Positions 1 to 12,072 of a DNA stretch of 64,000 nucleotides are shown here, piece by piece. The notes under the pieces were generated by a model, which had not been told where the DNA came from, made no database searches, and worked only from the letters and a program-made list of their open reading frames with translations. The position numbers and the translations under genes were made by a program. The stretch spans positions 75,946,508-76,010,507 of the forward strand of contig NC_134707.1 in the NCBI RefSeq assembly GCF_043290135.1, in the 5' to 3' direction. Source of the stretch: Rhipicephalus microplus. Lineage: Eukaryota > Arthropoda > Arachnida > Ixodida > Ixodidae. Position 1 is the stretch's first letter. The number at the start of each line of letters is the position of its first letter.

Positions 1-752
1 GTTTTCGTTTTGCCTCAATTATTACTGTTTTGTGGTATGGAACCTAGTCTGAAGTTGACAAAGACGAGATCTGGGTGCATTTTTCTAGTTGTTGTTGGCT
101 GTTTCGAGTCATACGAAATGCTTCTAGAGCATCTAGAGACGTCATCTACTGCACAATCCAGTCGTTGTCCGTTGTCTGTATCGCCATCGTCATCGTCGTC
201 ATGGCTACGGCGCACGCCGACGGACGAGCTTCAATCTCAAGGAGCTTCGCCCCTAAAACTGCTAGCTCCGCTAGATGGACGTTGATGAAAGAGCGAAACT
301 AGTTGTGTGCAGTGGCATTGAAGGCATTGTGTGGCATTGTGGCATTGTGTGCAGTGGCATTGAAGATGCATAAAGTGAAAATGAAGTGGGAATGAAGTGG
401 GAATGAAGTGGGAATGACGCGGCAAAAAGTGGGCGGCTGAAGTAGTAGGTGTGGCCGCAGAGGTAGGGTGGCCAGCTGCGGTAGTAATGAGTAGTGGGAC
501 TTGTGCGAAGACTGCCACATAACTGCGGCCTTTCTCGTTGTCGATAAATACCACTGGGATTTACGACGGCTGTTAAAACGCACGATTTGCTTTCGATAAA
601 CGGTCACAATTACATATACCGACGACCGTCCTAGCCGCTGTCATTGCGCCGCCAGCGTTGCTTGGTGCTTGGATGCCATCTGAGTGTTTCTCTGTCTCGT
701 CACGAGCTCGAACCGATGAGTAACCTGACTTTCATCTGTTACTTCTCGTTTC
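1..752. other. No gene; short tandem repeats
   Basis: No recognisable gene. An 11-base unit (AATGAAGTGGG) is repeated three times at 380-412, after a looser GTGGCATT-rich stretch at 301-365. The 19-mer GTTTTAGGGGCGAAGCTCC lies on the minus strand at 241-259. It recurs exactly on the plus strand at 7516-7534 and imperfectly at 27329-27346, so it is probably the end of an interspersed repeat. The overlapping open frames have no recognised motif. Confidence 0.5.
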
Positions 753-768
753 ATTGATTGATATGTGG

Positions 769-881
769 ATTTGAATGCACGTTAAAGAACCCCAGGTAGT
801 CGAAATTTCTGGAGCCCTCGAATACGGCGCCTCTCGCAGTCATATGGTGGTTTTGGGACGTTAAACTCCACGTATCAATTA
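769..881 (+). mobile_element. SINE 3' fragment (Ruka-like)
   Basis: This is the non-tRNA 3' part of the window's main SINE: the GCACGTTAAAGAACCCC block, then GGAGCCCTC, the CATATGGTGG block and the terminal GGGACGTTAAAC with a TATCAAT tail. The tRNA head is missing. A short piece of SINE tail in the opposite orientation (753-768) is joined directly to its left, and a second SINE in reverse orientation follows at once. Amplification by LINE machinery is the known mechanism for such elements. Confidence 0.8.
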
Positions 882-1100
882 CGATTGATATGTGAGGTTT
901 AACGTCCCAAAATTACCATATGATTATGAGAGACGCCGTAGTGGAGGGCCCCGGAAATTTTGACCACCTAAGGCTCCTTAACGTGCACCCAGATCTGAGC
1001 ACGTGGGCCTTCAGCATTTTCGCCTACATCGAAAATGCAGCCACCACAGCTGGGATTCGTTCCCGCGACCTGCGGGTCAGCAGCCGAGTATCTTAGCCAC
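882..1100 (-). mobile_element. SINE, nearly full length (Ruka-like)
   Basis: This reverse-strand copy starts at the left with its tail (ATTGATATGTG). It runs through the body and ends at the right in the tRNA-derived head, where box B (GGGATTCG) and the GACCTGCGGGTCAGCAGCCGAG block are readable. The last bases of the head, including the start of box A, have diverged. With the plus-strand fragment at 769-881 it forms a tail-to-tail inverted pair. Confidence 0.85.
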
Positions 1101-2880
<1,780 letters not shown>

Positions 2881-2960
2881 TCGTAGAAAGAGAGGTGCCG
2901 CGTATTGCGGCAGAGGCTGAAAAGCGGGCGCAATACGAATTCCTTGCCCGCTTCTGGATT

Positions 2961-3175
<215 letters not shown>

Positions 3176-3292
3176 ACAATATCAATCATGGTTCCTACTA
3201 AGCTGACGTTAACACTGTGCATGTAGACGAGAACCAAAGCCCGGGACACCATTGTCTTTAACAACTTTCAGTAGGAAACATGGTAGCCAGAT

Positions 3293-3348
3293 GGTGCGCT
3301 TACAAAAAAAAAAAAACATTGAGATGTTTTTTTTTTTGTAAGCGCACC
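3293..3348. repeat. Hairpin with A/T-rich arms
   Basis: The sequence GGTGCGCTTAC plus a run of A, a 4-base loop, then a run of T and GTAAGCGCACC forms an inverted repeat with arms of about 25 bases. It could be a small foldback element or two oppositely oriented poly-A tails. Confidence 0.8.
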
Positions 3349-4566
3349 ACCAACATGTCACTTGACATTTAGCGAAATTCAAGTAATTTATAGGAGCCGT
3401 TTCGAAAAACTTCTAGCGCAAGTCTACAAGATTCGCTCCTAAACTGGTACAAGAACAGACGATGCCCGCACTGAAACTGCATGCTCTCATAATAAAAAAA
3501 ACGAGGTGGTACTTCGGAACTTCTGGTGATCGGAAAACTTAACTTCATCAAGGTGCCTGGAAACAGACGTTTCCAATCCTAAATATTTTATTTAGGTACG
3601 TTCTGATGCTCCGGAATATGCGTTTCCTACAAGCTTTGTTCAGTAGATCGGACATGTCGGCACTTACGACCCAATTAATCACCGGAGCAGGTCTAGGCCA
3701 AAATTACACTGCTAGAACGTATAAACCTTCACATCCTTTCGCAAGCGTTAGATTACTCATTAGAGTGAAACACGCTATACTCGTGCGAAGCAGGTCCAAG
3801 AAGAGTTAAAAAGAACATATTCTAGAAAAATAGCCCATTTCACGTCAATTATGCAGTGGACAAGTCAGAGTCCGGTGCATCCTAGTCGAATCACCTCGCA
3901 CATTTGCCAACGCGCCCTAGCAACCCAAATTTGAATGAATACCGCGACGGCTGCATTCGTGTCACGGTCTGTGGGTGTTCAAGCACCAGCTGTGCCCATA
4001 CGCTCACGTTCGGCGACTCGGAAAAGCACATATGTGGCCCCAGCTGCTGCCAGCGTGCGTGTGACTTCCCGTAACGTGAGCCGTTTCAGATTTTGTCTTG
4101 TGACGTCGGCGATTACTCATTGCGTGGTTTATATTTTCTTTTTTTTTTTTGCTTTTCGTTATAGTAGTATGCGAATGTAGAGGGCATGTGGTCCGCTTGC
4201 CTATATGCCGACAGTAACATGTCTCCAAAAATACGCGCGTTGTTTCGCTGTGGCTTTTTTTGTGTGTACCGGCGCTGATGCGAACTTGTCGATGTTTCCC
4301 GTCTACTTCCGATTCCGTTCGACTGAACGTCAATGCCAGGTGTGGCACAGTGGACTCGCCTTTTGTCACTGTAATGAGTTTCCGTTTCCGATCAGATTGT
4401 CATCTTCAGTGGGAATATGTGTGTTAGGGTCCTTCATATACATTACATACCCATGCAGAGCAGAAACTCGGGGTTATAATTATGCTATTGCGATTGCGCA
4501 CCTTGTTGAAAATACGCGCCGTGATGGTTCGCGGTTATGGTGTTTGATTGCGGACCAGACCATCGA
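3349..4566. other. No recognised feature
   Basis: No gene or repeat was recognised in this stretch. Open frames at 3935-4180 (+) and 4004-4369 (-) overlap each other and look like chance. Confidence 0.4.
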
Positions 4567-4637
4567 CAAAGGGTGAAATCTTGGTCGCGGCACCAAGACT
4601 TCACCCTTTGCATTGGAACGGGAAAAACGTTCCAATG
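4567..4637. repeat. Two adjacent stem-loops
   Basis: The first stem-loop has 19-base arms (4567-4585 and 4592-4610) with one mismatch and a 6-base loop. The second follows without a gap, with perfect 10-base arms (4611-4620 and 4628-4637) and a 7-base loop. No open frame or T-run ties them to a gene. Confidence 0.85.
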
Positions 4638-4859
4638 ACAATTCTAAAGAATAGATAAGGCAGAAACTGTAACGGCAATAACGCTATATTGATCTATTAC
4701 TGATCAAGATAGCGTGCTCATCTAACGTCCAAGTTCCGCGACGCTGCCAGGATGCTACAAAAAGTGTTTTGTTCATCCGAACATCACCCACGTAAAAAGC
4801 TTTTTTAAGCTTTCCGTTATATATGGAGGCGAAAATGTTAGAGAGCGCGAACTTGAATT

Positions 4860-4965
4860 TAGGTGCACGTCGAGGAACACCAGAGATTCGAAATTTCTCG
4901 AGCCCTCCCCTGCGGCATTTCCAGTAATCATGTCGTAGTTTTAGCATGTTAAACCCAAAATTATC
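4860..4965 (+). mobile_element. SINE 3' fragment (Ruka-like)
   Basis: A degraded 3' part of the main SINE (GGTGCACGT, GAGGAACACCAG, GAGCCCTCCCC, TTAGCATGTTAAACCC). It is truncated at the 5' end and lies directly upstream of a longer copy in the same orientation. Confidence 0.75.
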
Positions 4966-5200
4966 GCCCCGCCGCAGCGACCTAGAGGCTAAGGTACTCG
5001 GCTGGTGACCCGCAGGTCGCGGGATCGCATCCCGGCTATGGCGGCCTCATTTTCGGTGGAGGCTAAAATGCTGCAGGCCCGTGTCCTCAGATATGAGTGC
5101 ACGTTGAAGAACCCCAGGTGCAAAAACATCTGGGCTCCTTCACTGCAGCATCTCTAATAATCATATATTGGTGAAGCACGAACTGTGCTTGACGTTTAAA
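4966..5200 (+). mobile_element. SINE with tRNA-derived head (Ruka-like)
   Basis: This copy starts with the full head: GCCCCGCCGCAGCGACC, the box A region CTAGAGGCTAAGG, the CGCAGGTCGCGGGATCG box B region and CATCCCGG. It continues through AATGCTGCAGGCCCGTG and GTGCACGTTGAAGAACCCC. The last third is diverged and carries a short insertion near 5172-5190. It follows a 5'-truncated copy with no intervening bases. Confidence 0.85.
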
Positions 5201-5752
5201 ATTATTTTAAGCAATTAGACACCCTTAGAAAACAATTATTCCCATTACGCTGCCAACCACAAATACCATTCCACCCTGCAATGCTCACCGGCAGAGAACC
5301 ACTCTTCAAACTCGAGTCATTGCTGTCATTTTTAAAGCACGTGCAAGATTTTCAAATGAATTGCCCAAGGAACTCGTAGCACGACTTTTGAAGAGTGGTC
5401 GCTGCTGCGGTTAATACAAAAAAACACAGCACATGCCTCCCGACCCTTGTATACAAGGGCGTTCAAGAGGCTTTTGTGCATATGCCGATTATCACCATAG
5501 TTTTATTCTCACGATGCTTCGCCACCCAATTTCACTAGACCCCTTTGATGTCCCTGTTTGAATTTTAATACTGCTATGTTTTATCCGTCATAGGGCATGG
5601 CATTTTAAGGCCCTTATACAGCCACCTACCATAAACATTGTCCACATTCCTTGTCTCATAATATGGCACTCTTTGGCCATCATACGGCCCTTGCGCCATA
5701 AAGCTAAACACGTCGTCATCATCATCATCAGAATCATCATCATCATCACCTC
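5201..5752 (+). other. Possible LINE 3' remnant ending in (CAT)n
   Basis: No open frame with a motif. The end (TGGCACTCTTTGGCCATC, GCGCCATAAAGCTAAACAC, then an imperfect CAT repeat at 5714-5749) resembles the 3' tails of tick LINEs that finish in short tandem repeats. I could not read any coding sequence upstream, so this is a weak call. Confidence 0.3.
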
Positions 5753-5799
5753 ATGATCATATGGTGGTTTGGGGACTTTAAACTTTAGATATCAATGAA
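5753..5799 (+). mobile_element. SINE tail fragment
   Basis: About 47 bases matching the extreme 3' end of the main SINE (GATCATATGGTGGTTT, GGGACTTTAAACTT, ATATCAAT). It directly follows the CAT repeat. Confidence 0.65.
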
Positions 5800-6559
5800 C
5801 CGCAAATTATCAAACAGTGTTTCGTTATTTTGTCTTTCTGTGCATGCAGAAACGTGAAGTGTCTGTATACATCCTTTCTGTATTGTTACGGTATTGATGT
5901 GCTTCTCCGTGTGTTGTAACTACCACGTTAAGGTATTTCTGGCGAGACGTAATGTGTTGTTTTAGAAAAATAAACTAACGAACTTTGACGTTCTGCTTAA
6001 TAAGCTCCACAGTAGAGCCTCAAAAACACTGTTTTTTTCACTACACTCGATTGAGCTGTGTCCTCGTAACAAAGAAAGAGAGATTGACATTTAATAGGCA
6101 GCTTCTAAGAAGTGAAGCGGTGAATTGAATCGCGTCACAAGCATCTCGCGACTACGATGTTGTAATCCTTTATCCCTTCAGTCTACTGTACAATAACCTT
6201 CCCCACCGGACACTCCCGTTCGAAGCTTTCTACATTTCGAGTGTTGTCGCACAGCTCCTATGATCAGGCCAGATTTGTCCGAATGATGGTGTCCTGTGTA
6301 CGCCTTTATAACGGTGTCTTGACGTCACAAGTCTTTGCTTCTTCTCAAATAACTGTCGAGGTAATGTGACATTCAAGTGACATCACTTTTGATTCGCTGA
6401 TAAACAGACACTTGTTCACTTATTGTGGTACTTTCAACCGACTGGTACTACTCTTTTATAATGATCGTGCTGAAGCCGCCACTGGTGAGGTCTTGAGAAG
6501 TACCGTCAGATCTCGCCAAATATCGCAAAATCACCTCTACTCACGAGACACAATATAGA
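5800..6559. other. No recognised feature
   Basis: Nothing was recognised here. An AATAAA is present near 5970 but without an attached gene. Confidence 0.4.
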
Positions 6560-7255
6560 TAGCGAGAAAAGAAAACTTCATTTATTTCCAAAAGATCGCT
6601 GGGATGGGCTCCCACTTATAAGCTAACGGAGGGACCGTGTAGCCCAGCAGCTTCTTTGCCCTGCTGTACCACACATAATTGCTTATCCAGGCGGGAAATG
6701 ATCAGCGAAGTTCGCCAACGCGCCCTAATATCTTCATTTGAGGTGGCTGCCCCACTATTGCAGATTAATGCTGAACATGCCCGTAGCATATGGTCCAGAG
6801 CGAATCTTGTGGTACAATACTAGCAGAGCTCAGTGTTATAGACTTGGCGATATACGTGGTGCATCATATCGGAATTCTTGTATGTGCATGCTTGTAGCTG
6901 CCGCCATCAAACGTACTGTGCCCGATTTAGGTCGGAGTGAGGGTTAGGGTACTCCCGGCTTGACATTCAATTGTGTTATGTCACAGAATTCAGTTAGCCG
7001 ATCGTCCTATTCTCGCAACACCGTTGGAAAATTAGTTTGGGCGGCTGCTTCGTCTGCCGAAGCTCGGAACGTAACAGCCCGAGCAACGTTGTCCGTCACT
7101 TCATTTAGACTGACCTGCGGGTTATCTAGGGCCGGGGGGGCAGGGAAGCAAAGGATGTCCTTTCTTCTCTCTGCCTCTTTACTTTTGCCTCTTTCAAGTA
7201 TACGGAATACCTCGAAGGGATTCTGCCGCTGGCGTAGTTCCGAACTTCCGTTCAC
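6560..7255 (-). pseudogene. Decayed RNase H-type LINE, ORF2 C-terminus
   Basis: Read on the minus strand this is the end of a LINE polyprotein broken by frameshifts and stops. An RNase H-like motif NEVTDNVARA lies at 7105-7076; intact enzymes have GNExADxxAR here. Further on WRQLQACT, HHVYRQVY and a CysCysHisCys-type finger (C-x2-C, LDHMLRAC) lie at about 6880-6770. The C-terminal KQLCVVQQGKEAAG ends at a stop at 6616-6618. An AATAAA lies on the minus strand just past 6590. This order (RNase H, finger, short basic tail) is typical of I/Nimb-like LINEs. The element is 5'-truncated and cannot make a protein. The clade is an inference. Confidence 0.7.
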
Positions 7256-7515
7256 GAGTCGCTGATGGTATACGAGGCGTTTGTGTGGGCTTTAGATGGC
7301 CATCGCGATATCCGCTTCCCCCATAGTATCTACGTTTCTTGTGATGACGGATGCGCTGATTTTGCATTTTGTGTGTGGTACACGACAGCAGTCACGGAGC
7401 GGTGACCTTCTTGATAGCTTTGTGCATCGACGAAGACCACCTGGTGGTTGCGACCAAATGTCTTGGACATGGATATGGCCTAAGTGACATGCCTGACCTT
7501 CTTGTGCTGGCTTTC

Positions 7516-7541
7516 GTTTTAGGGGCGAAGCTCCTTACGCC
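7516..7541 (+). repeat. Shared GGGGCGAAGCTCC repeat motif
   Basis: The 19-mer GTTTTAGGGGCGAAGCTCC at 7516-7534 is identical to the minus strand of 241-259 and close to 27329-27346. It probably marks the edge of an interspersed repeat family that I cannot name. Confidence 0.5.
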
Positions 7542-7560
7542 ATGGGTCGTTCCCTCCTTT

Positions 7561-7599
7561 GTAGTAGTAGGAGTAGTAGTAGTAGCAATAGTAGTAGTG

Positions 7600-7674
<75 letters not shown>
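7561..7674. repeat. Microsatellite (GTA)n
   Basis: A trinucleotide GTA/TAG array of about 114 bases with a few early interruptions. Long open frames across it encode only homopolymers. Confidence 0.97.
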
Positions 7675-7772
7675 TGTAGCCACCCCAAGTTTATGAGTTG
7701 CTCTATAGATGACGTTGTGTGCATATGTCCTTGAGAATAATAAATATAACTAGATGGCGTTACTGGTTTTCA

Positions 7773-7845
7773 CAGCATATCCATGGGGTCAATGATGAGT
7801 GGGGTGAAGCGTTCCTCCAGCCGTCCGTACGTTTTAAAGAGACAG

Positions 7846-7908
<63 letters not shown>

Positions 7909-7909
7909 C

Positions 7910-7979
<70 letters not shown>

Positions 7980-8141
7980 GGACGGACGGACGGACGGACG
8001 GACGGACGGACGGACGGAAAGACGAGCGGGCGGGCGGGTGGGCGGGCGGACGGACGGACGGATAGAAGATTCACAACTTACTGAGAAACCCTATGAATCT
8101 TCGCGCCACTCATCATCATTCACTCCATGGACATGCTGTGA
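7773..8141. repeat. (GACA)n/(GACG)n array between inverted arms
   Basis: The array at 7841-8063 shifts from GACA units to GACG and then CGGG units. It is flanked by imperfect inverted arms of about 45 bases at 7773-7816 and 8094-8141 (CACAGCAT, TCCATGG, AATGATGA and GATGAGTGG on one side, their complements on the other). The arms suggest the array sits inside a foldback or MITE-like unit rather than being a free microsatellite. Confidence 0.8.
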
Positions 8142-8973
8142 GATTTCTTTATTATAAACAATGCCTACAAGTACGCGGTGGCCTGTCCTTCATATCTGTT
8201 ATAGCCTTGCTGGTAGTTTTAATTTGAAAAGCGAGTACCGTCTGCATCATGTCGTAAACACTAGGTAGGTGTATCGGAGAACAAAAGATCGTCGTTCCTG
8301 AAATATTATAATTTTTCAGATGAGTACTATGTGAAAACCTTCGATGAAATTTGAGGGGACGTTGATACCTTTCAGTTTCAAACCAGCATCACAAGTGGGT
8401 ATCTGTGGAGTAAGATTTGACGGTCCCAGACGTCATTGAATGAATATGCCGAGCTAAACGTTTAGGTTGTTTTGCTCTCGATCCTCGCATAGGGAAGGCT
8501 TTATGCTCTCTGAATGGAGAGTAGCAAGTACTCGAAATAATTCACCACTCTTTCAAAACACAATCAGTGCAGCTGCGATTGGGACGGCTCATTGCTCTCC
8601 CATAGTCGAGTACCAATTACTCGAAATCATTAAGCATTTTTTCTAAACATGCAGGCACTCCAAGCGCAGTGTATTCTCGTTATGTGCCTCGAAATGTTTG
8701 TTGCGTCCTCTGTAGAGGCATACTTTTTTCCAAACGTGCTTTGTTGGGTTTTCTAACGTGAGTGAGCACCACAAAAGGCCAAAGTACTGCTCTTGCATAG
8801 TAGAGTACTTTGTACTCTGAAGCGTCACGGCTCACAGCCCGTCATGTGAAGTATGCTGGTGCAGCGAAACAGTCACGCACCTTCTTCGGACTGGACCCAC
8901 TCCAGCTGCAAAAGAACAACCCTCTAAACAGCCCTATGCCATCTGAACAATGGGTCCCCTGACAGGAAACAAA
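8142..8973. other. No gene; loosely repeated motif
   Basis: No gene was recognised. The motif GAGTA...TACTCGAAAT occurs twice (about 8519-8545 and 8604-8630), and a related GAGTACTTTGTACTC palindrome lies near 8803-8818. This hints at an unclassified degraded repeat. Confidence 0.35.
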
Positions 8974-9053
8974 ATACAGGGGCTCTGTCTACCCGGTCGG
9001 TCACACAGACCGGGTAGACAGAGTCCCTGTATCCAAAAACAGAGCCCCTGTAA
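8974..9053. repeat. Long hairpin with a third arm
   Basis: Arms of 25 bases at 8974-8998 and 9008-9032 pair with one mismatch around a 9-base loop. A further ACAGAGCCCCTGTA at 9040-9053 can compete for pairing with the first arm. No coding sequence is attached. Confidence 0.85.
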
Positions 9054-10309
9054 CAAATTTTGGTGGGCTGGTGTCTCATTCGGTACTCTAGTGAATGTCA
9101 TGTAAATCAGCAAAATGTACATATCCAGTTTTTACTTCTCCTTTTTTATTTACTACGTTATATGCATACGACATATACATATCCTATGAAGTGTACAGAG
9201 GAATGACTGCCAGCCTAACTTATTGGAAGAACATCAGTCGCGTTATTGAAAGGTCGCAGCTGCGGATCTTGTAGGTGGCAAGTCATCTTTTCATTCATTT
9301 TTCTTTCTTCAGATTTGCATTACAATCACTTCTACTAACATTCGCAATACTCCTCTTGGCATCATTGCCTGTTAGTCATTAATATCTTGGAGTTGAAATT
9401 TATTCTACACTCATGGCAGAAGAGCTCCAGTGCGTTAGACTCCTCAAAAGCGCTACGGACATTCTTACGGGCCACAGGCTTGAACGAAACGTTGTAAACA
9501 GTGTAGCGCGTGCGAGTGACTGATTGTGTTATGTGACTTCTATGCGTACATGTAACTGTATGTTCTGTGTGTTTATCATTGTATATAACATTGTGATCAC
9601 CCGGCACCTGGAGTAGCCTGTCAGGGGAAAAATGAGGCAAATCTCTCCAGCTCCACATTAAAATAATTCTAATATTATCTTGTCTAACAAAGAAAATGAG
9701 CCCTTCAGCTTACACTTCTTTCCTTCTATACTGTAAGACGAAAGAAAACGTTATGGAAACTCTGCGCAGATGTTGAACCCGTACGAAGTACAAATCTTTT
9801 GAGGCAACTTTATCTAACTCATGTGCGTTTGTTCACATGCATATGAGCCTATGGCCTGACAAGCAGTTTGTCGGTTGGCATGATGGACTACTACAACAAT
9901 AATGGCCTATGCAACAACAATATAGCAGGCAGTTTTTGCGAGACCGCCATACAAACGCATAAACACATCTTTTGTGAAGTTGTATAATTACCATATTGGT
10001 TTTATCTTCTTTCTTCTTTTTAAGGTGCGAGGCCGATAGTTGGACCTGACATATTAAAATTATGTCTAGAGTAATATAACGCGATTGGGACAGGGAAGAA
10101 GAAACCACGGCTAGCAGCAGGGAGGCCCGGGCCACTTAGTACAACATGATCGAATAACGTCATGGCGCCAAAGAACGAGAACGGTAAATCCTTTCGATAG
10201 ATAGTATATGACTGGTGCAACGCAAGACTGAACTGTTTATTTGGTGCGCATGTAATTACCAAAAAAAAGGAATACTCACTGTATAATTAAAGTCACCAGA
10301 TCACTCGTT
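9054..10309. other. No recognised feature
   Basis: Nothing was recognised in this stretch. Confidence 0.4.
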
Positions 10310-10338
10310 CTTCACTGAAAATCGGATTTTCAGTGAAG
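10310..10338. repeat. Perfect inverted repeat, 1-base loop
   Basis: CTTCACTGAAAATC (10310-10323) is followed after one G by its exact complement (10325-10338). Confidence 0.9.
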
Positions 10339-10559
10339 TCTTCCGCCTTCTGGCTATGTGTAGTCAAACACTTTAGCATTATCGATGACCCCCACATGAG
10401 CTTATCAATGCGTCATAGCTGCTCACGTCGGCCAGGCAATCGGACTAGAAGTGCCTGCAAAAGAAATCGGCAGATCCCACCTACAGTGGGAATCGATGAT
10501 ATGTGAAGCACGAATGAGAAATGTTGATATGTCACTTTAAAATCAGCTCAACGTTACGA

Positions 10560-10905
10560 GGTGGGAGTAAATGATGCCGTACATGACATCCGTGTTATGA
10601 TTATCATGTTTGAATGTGTCATTTACTTTCTTCATCTATTCACGTCACGTGATACCAAATGCAGTATATGTGGAGCTAGCGAAAGAACCGCGAGCACGCT
10701 ATGAGCGTGCGTGGTATGTTGTCATGTTCTTACATGACAAGCGTGTCAGGTTTATCATGTTTGCACCAATAATATACCTTCACCATATATTTACGTCACG
10801 TACGTAACCCGAAATTTGGTATATGTGGAGCTAGCAAAACGGCCGCCAGCGCATCATGAAGCGCCCAGTATACTGCACTGTAGCGGTGAACGCGCGCACG
10901 CTGGG
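10560..10905. repeat. Satellite-like tandem repeat, block 1
   Basis: About two units of a repeat with a period near 150 bases. Recurring marks are TTACATGACA, ATTATCATGTTTG, TTCATC, TTCACGTCACGT, AATACC or GATACC, GGTATATGTGGAGCTAGC and the GAGCGC...ATGAGCG end. Matching positions at about 10612 and 10763 are 151 bases apart. The same unit resumes at 11180. Confidence 0.8.
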
Positions 10906-11179
10906 CACAACGACGCTACGTTAGCGAAACGTGAGCACTCCTTAGTCTGACGCCAACCGGCGCGAAATGCAACATGCTGCATTTCGCGCCGATGAGTCAC
11001 CTAGACAACACTGTGTCTCCCTCTTTTTGTGACGGAGGGATGCCGGACGCGCTGAAACGCGCATGCGTCAAAGCAGAGTAGCTTGGCGCATGTCTGCGAG
11101 TATATGGCAGGACCGGCGCCTGGCGTGGAATTGCCGGCGTGACGCGGCGGAATGAACGCCGGTGAGCACGCGCCCCGTG
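10906..11179. other. GC-rich block interrupting the satellite
   Basis: This is CpG-rich sequence unlike the flanking AT-rich repeat. It contains a perfect hairpin with 13-base arms (10959-10971 and 10978-10990, GGCGCGAAATGCA) and the GCCGGCGTGACGCGGCGG region near 11135. It could be an inserted element splitting one satellite array. No terminal repeats or duplications were found. Confidence 0.5.
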
Positions 11180-11690
11180 TCATGTCGAAATGTATTGGCG
11201 TCTTGACTGTGAAATGTAGTCATACCCAGACATGGCACACATCTCATGATTATATGGTTGCACCAGTCACATATCTTCGTCAACCATTGGCGTCGCGTAA
11301 TACCGAGTTTGGTACATGTGAATCTAGTGAAATGGCCGCGAGCACATCATGAGCGTAGCATGTAGTCATGTTTCTTGACATGCATCTCATGTTTATTATA
11401 TTTGCACCAGTATCATACCTTCTTCATCCATTCACGTGCCGTAATACCAAATTTGGTATAGGCGAAGCTAGCGAAATGGGCGCCAGTGCATTATGGGTGT
11501 GGCATGCAGTCATGTTGTTACATGACATGCATCTCATGATTATCATCTTTGCACCAGTGACGTACCTTCGTCATCCATTCATGTGCCGTAATACCAAATT
11601 TTATATATGTGACGCTTGCGTAACGGCCACGAGCGCATCATGAGCGTGTAACGTTGTCATGTTCTTACATGACATGCATGTCATGAAACT
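11180..11690. repeat. Satellite-like tandem repeat, block 2
   Basis: About three and a half units of the repeat seen at 10560-10905. The anchor GCACCAG occurs at 11260, 11404 and 11551, giving periods of 144 and 147. Degraded sequence with CATGACAT motifs continues to about 11900. Units differ at many positions, so the array is not recently homogenised. Confidence 0.85.
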
Positions 11691-11953
11691 CATTTTAGGG
11701 TCTATCGCTTGCGTTTGCCATGGAATCATATCATACTGTACCAGTTTTGCAATGTGTCATGTGAACGAAACCACCACAAGAGCAGCATAACTATTGAATG
11801 AAAACCATGACATTCATGACATACATGTCATGACTTTCATGTTATGACTGGTGAAATATGCGCGTCATACATTGATGTTATGCCATATCAAGTTTGGTAT
11901 TTATACCATTATCGAAACGGCCAGGAGAGCTAAAAGTCGTAGGCAGCTATATA

Positions 11954-11997
11954 GATTGATTGATTGATTGATTGATTTATGGATGGATGGATGGATA

Positions 11998-12072
<75 letters not shown>
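11954..12072. repeat. Microsatellite (GATT)n with (GGAT)n core
   Basis: A tetranucleotide array of about 119 bases, interrupted by a short GGAT block near 11980-11995. Confidence 0.97.

Noticed and set aside
7841..8063. A CRISPR-like array
   Set aside because: It is a tetranucleotide microsatellite without spacers. The same holds for the satellite units at 10560-11690, which are contiguous, with no unique spacers.
7719..8157. Open frames of over 100 codons across the (GACA)n array
   Set aside because: They are repeat-encoded in all frames, with no conserved protein.
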